From RUG563 sp964549135 (GTDB taxonomy: Bacteria; Bacillota; Clostridia; Christensenellales; Aristaeellaceae), in the NCBI GenBank assembly GCA_964549135.1, contig CAZJUJ010000014.1, positions 1 to 46,645 on the forward strand: a stretch of DNA of 46,645 bases. Reading direction: 5' to 3'. Below are positions 45,054 to 46,645 of the stretch, piece by piece (within the stretch, counting starts at the first letter, position 1; each line of letters begins with the position of its first letter). The position numbers and the translations under genes were made by a program. Under the pieces are notes generated by a model. The model had not been told where the DNA came from and made no database searches. It saw only the letters and a program-made list of their open reading frames with translations.

Positions 45054-45818
45054 ATGCTGTATGTAACCCGGCTGATTAAGGAAAGGGATGAAACGGGCTA
45101 TCCCTTCTCCGTGCCCGCCATTAAGGCCACCCAGACAGTGGATTTTTCCGCGCCGGTGACCATTCTCTGCGGGGATAACGGCAGCGGCAAATCCACGCTG
45201 CTTTCCATCCTGGCGGCCAAGCTGCGCGCCGTGCGCATCGGCCAGGGCATCATCGAGCGGGAAAAGGCTGCCTTTCTTTCCCAGGATGCCTTCACCCTGC
45301 ATAAGCGCGCCGCCAGGCGGAATTTTTTCTTTTCCGCGGAGGATTTCATCGCCTATATTACCTGGGTCAGCCAAACCCAGGAGGAGGCCCGGGCCGAAAT
45401 AGCGCGGATTGATGCCGATCCTACCATTGCGGATAAAAGCTACGCCAAAATGCCCCATCTGCATACGCTGGCCGATCTTGACGGCCTTTACGCCGGGGAT
45501 CTGGCCCGGCAATCCCATGGCGAGGGCTTTCTGGATTTCTTTCAGTCCCGGCTGAACCCCGGCGGGCTGTATCTGATGGATGAGCCGGAGGGCGCGCTAT
45601 CCTACGAAAAGCAATTCGCCCTGGCCCTGATGATCCGGGAGGGCGCGGCCCACAGCCAGTTTATTCTGGCCACCCATTCCCCCATTCTTTCCGCCATTCC
45701 CGGCGCGCAGATTCTGGAGGCCACGGAAAACGGCTTTCTGCCCCGGGCCTATGAGGAATTGGAAAGCATCCGCTTCCTCCAGCTTTTTATGGCCTGCCCC
45801 GCCCGGATGTTCCGATAA
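45054..45818 (+). CDS. ABC-type (AAA_23-like) ATPase
   Basis: The 254-residue soluble ATPase has Walker A GDNGSGKST (40-48). A signature-like QSHGEGFLDFF replaces LSGGQ, followed by LYLMDEPEGAL (Walker B) and FILATHSPIL (switch His). The middle (about 60-145) is helical, in place of a long coiled coil. It belongs to the RecF/OLD-like ABC ATPase group common beside defence and DNA-linked genes, but also found alone in Clostridia. No TOPRIM nuclease is fused. It sits one base after IbrB and closes the six-gene operon before the terminators. Its link to the operon's job is inferred from gene order. Confidence 0.85.
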   Translation: MLYVTRLIKERDETGYPFSVPAIKATQTVDFSAPVTILCGDNGSGKSTLLSILAAKLRAVRIGQGIIEREKAAFLSQDAFTLHKRAARRNFFFSAEDFIAYITWVSQTQEEARAEIARIDADPTIADKSYAKMPHLHTLADLDGLYAGDLARQSHGEGFLDFFQSRLNPGGLYLMDEPEGALSYEKQFALALMIREGAAHSQFILATHSPILSAIPGAQILEATENGFLPRAYEELESIRFLQLFMACPARMFR

Positions 45819-45850
45819 AAAAGCCGCTGCGGCAGGTTTTTCCGCAGTTT
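45819..45850 (+). terminator. Probable terminator of the six-gene operon
   Basis: AAAAAAGCCG, CTG, CGGC then TTTTT, with an alternative stem CTGCGG (45827-45832) with CCGCAG (45842-45847). Stems are short but flanked by A- and T-runs directly after the stop codon. Confidence 0.5.
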
Positions 45851-45862
45851 GCCTGATCCCAT

Positions 45863-45903
45863 AAAAAAGGCCCTCCAGCGCCCCAAAAGGACGCCGAAGG
45901 GCC
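45863..45903. terminator. Terminator after groL
   Basis: GGCCCT (45869-45874) pairs with AGGGCC (45898-45903), with an inner GCG-CC/GG-CGC stem around AAAA. On the minus strand it ends in TTTTTT, giving a rho-independent terminator 20 bp past the groL stop. A T-rich tail on the plus strand makes it usable both ways. Confidence 0.85.
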
Positions 45904-45922
45904 ATTTTATTGTAACTAAGGC

Positions 45923-46645
45923 TTAGTACATTCCGCCCATGCCGGGGTTGGCAGCGGGAGCGGCGGGTTCGGGCGCGGGAATATCGGTCACCAGAGATTC
46001 GGTGGTGAGTACCATCGCGGCCACGGAGGCAGCATTCTGCAGGGCAGAGCGGGTCACCTTGGTAGGATCGATGATGCCGCGATCGATCATATCCACATAT
46101 TCACCCTTCAGGGCGTCATAGCCATAGCCAACCTTGCGGCTGCGGCGGATATTTTCAATGATCACAGCGCCGTCGATACCGGCATTCAGCGCGATCTGGC
46201 GCATGGGCTCTTCCATGGCGCGAAGCACGATCTGCACGCCGGTCTTGGCATCGCCCGCATTCTTGGAAACCAGGGCCTGCACCTTGGTGATGGCGTTGAG
46301 CAGGGCCACGCCGCCGCCGGGAACGATGCCCTCTTCCACAGCCGCACGGGTAGCGGCCAGGGCATCCTCAATGCGCATCTTGCGCTCCTTCATTTCGATT
46401 TCGGTGGCCGCGCCAACCTGGATCACGGCTACGCCGCCAGCCAGCTTTGCCAGGCGCTCCTGGAGCTTTTCGCGGTCATAATCGCTGGTGGTTTCGGCGA
46501 TCTGGGCGCGGATCTGGGCCACGCGATTGGCGATTTCGGCCTTATCGCCGGCGCCGTCGATGATGGTGGTGTTTTCCTTATCCACCTTCACCTGATGGGC
46601 CTGGCCCAGCATATCGATGGTGGTTTCCTTCAGATCCAGGCCCAG
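45923..46645 (-). CDS. groL: Chaperonin GroEL, C-terminal part (5' end beyond the window)
   Basis: The open frame runs from the stop at 45923 to the window edge, 241 codons, with no start in view. The sequence is the second half of GroEL: HQVKVDKENTTIIDGAG, LAKLAGGVAVIQVGAATEIE (apical to intermediate), AATRAAVEEGIVPGGGVALL, then the equatorial VGYGYDALKGEYVDMIDRGI and DPTKVTRSALQNAASVAAMV. It ends in the flexible GMGGMY tail typical of Gram-positive GroEL. Each ring helps fold cytoplasmic proteins with GroES. About 300 N-terminal residues and any groES lie to the right. Confidence 0.98.
   Translation of the reverse strand: MGLDLKETTIDMLGQAHQVKVDKENTTIIDGAGDKAEIANRVAQIRAQIAETTSDYDREKLQERLAKLAGGVAVIQVGAATEIEMKERKMRIEDALAATRAAVEEGIVPGGGVALLNAITKVQALVSKNAGDAKTGVQIVLRAMEEPMRQIALNAGIDGAVIIENIRRSRKVGYGYDALKGEYVDMIDRGIIDPTKVTRSALQNAASVAAMVLTTESLVTDIPAPEPAAPAANPGMGGMY

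Overview
The window reads as chromosomal DNA of a Gram-positive, GC-rich member of the Clostridia (Bacillota), probably an uncultured gut-type lineage. Evidence: lipobox lipoproteins, GerMN and SPOR envelope proteins, an LplB/YtcP-type sugar transporter, RecD2, a DUF6062 protein, clear sigma-A type promoters and purine-rich ribosome binding sites. No tRNA, rRNA, CRISPR array, integrase or transposase gene was found. Most genes are ordinary housekeeping or accessory genes.

Layout. 126-8263 (minus): a pyrimidine-nucleoside phosphorylase and a secreted protein, then a TPR membrane protein, an acyltransferase and an M29 aminopeptidase. 8380-16243 (plus): a 12-SH3-domain envelope protein, a YhiN-type flavoprotein, a flavin reductase and dnaX. 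16348-21724: a small membrane protein, a minus-strand SPOR protein, and a plus-strand run of DUF6062 plus two GerMN lipoproteins. 21827-25219 (minus): Smr, a tandem class I glutamine amidotransferase-like hydrolase, a phosphoesterase and an endonuclease-IV-like TIM barrel. 25274-28210 (plus): AraC regulator, Gfo/Idh dehydrogenase and sugar isomerase. 28289-32368: a minus-strand P-loop ATPase, then plus-strand TtcA-like and recD2. 32747-40232: a carbohydrate locus made of a CE15-like esterase converging on a membrane AraC regulator, two permeases and a binding protein. 40480-45818 (plus): a six-gene operon under a near-consensus promoter. 45923-46645 (minus): the 3' part of groL.

Two things stand out. 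First, the six-gene operon at 40565-45818 encodes a HARP-like protein, a SNF2-like helicase whose ATPase motifs are all altered, an IbrA-type PP-loop protein, a short GNAT-like protein, an IbrB/ParB-like protein and an ABC-type ATPase. It looks like a split, catalytically altered SMARCAL1-type module joined to an IbrA/IbrB pair. Second, there is a family of about 290-bp foldback repeats (5424-5716, 32391-32684, 34003-34292) with nested terminal hairpins and a covarying central stem. There is one solo half-copy (34311-34366) and a possible G/C-homopolymer relative at the window start. Every unit lies directly after a stop codon. I see no transposase, and the repeat may be an undescribed MITE-like or structured-RNA element.

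All functional calls come from reading motifs and family resemblance. No database search was run.
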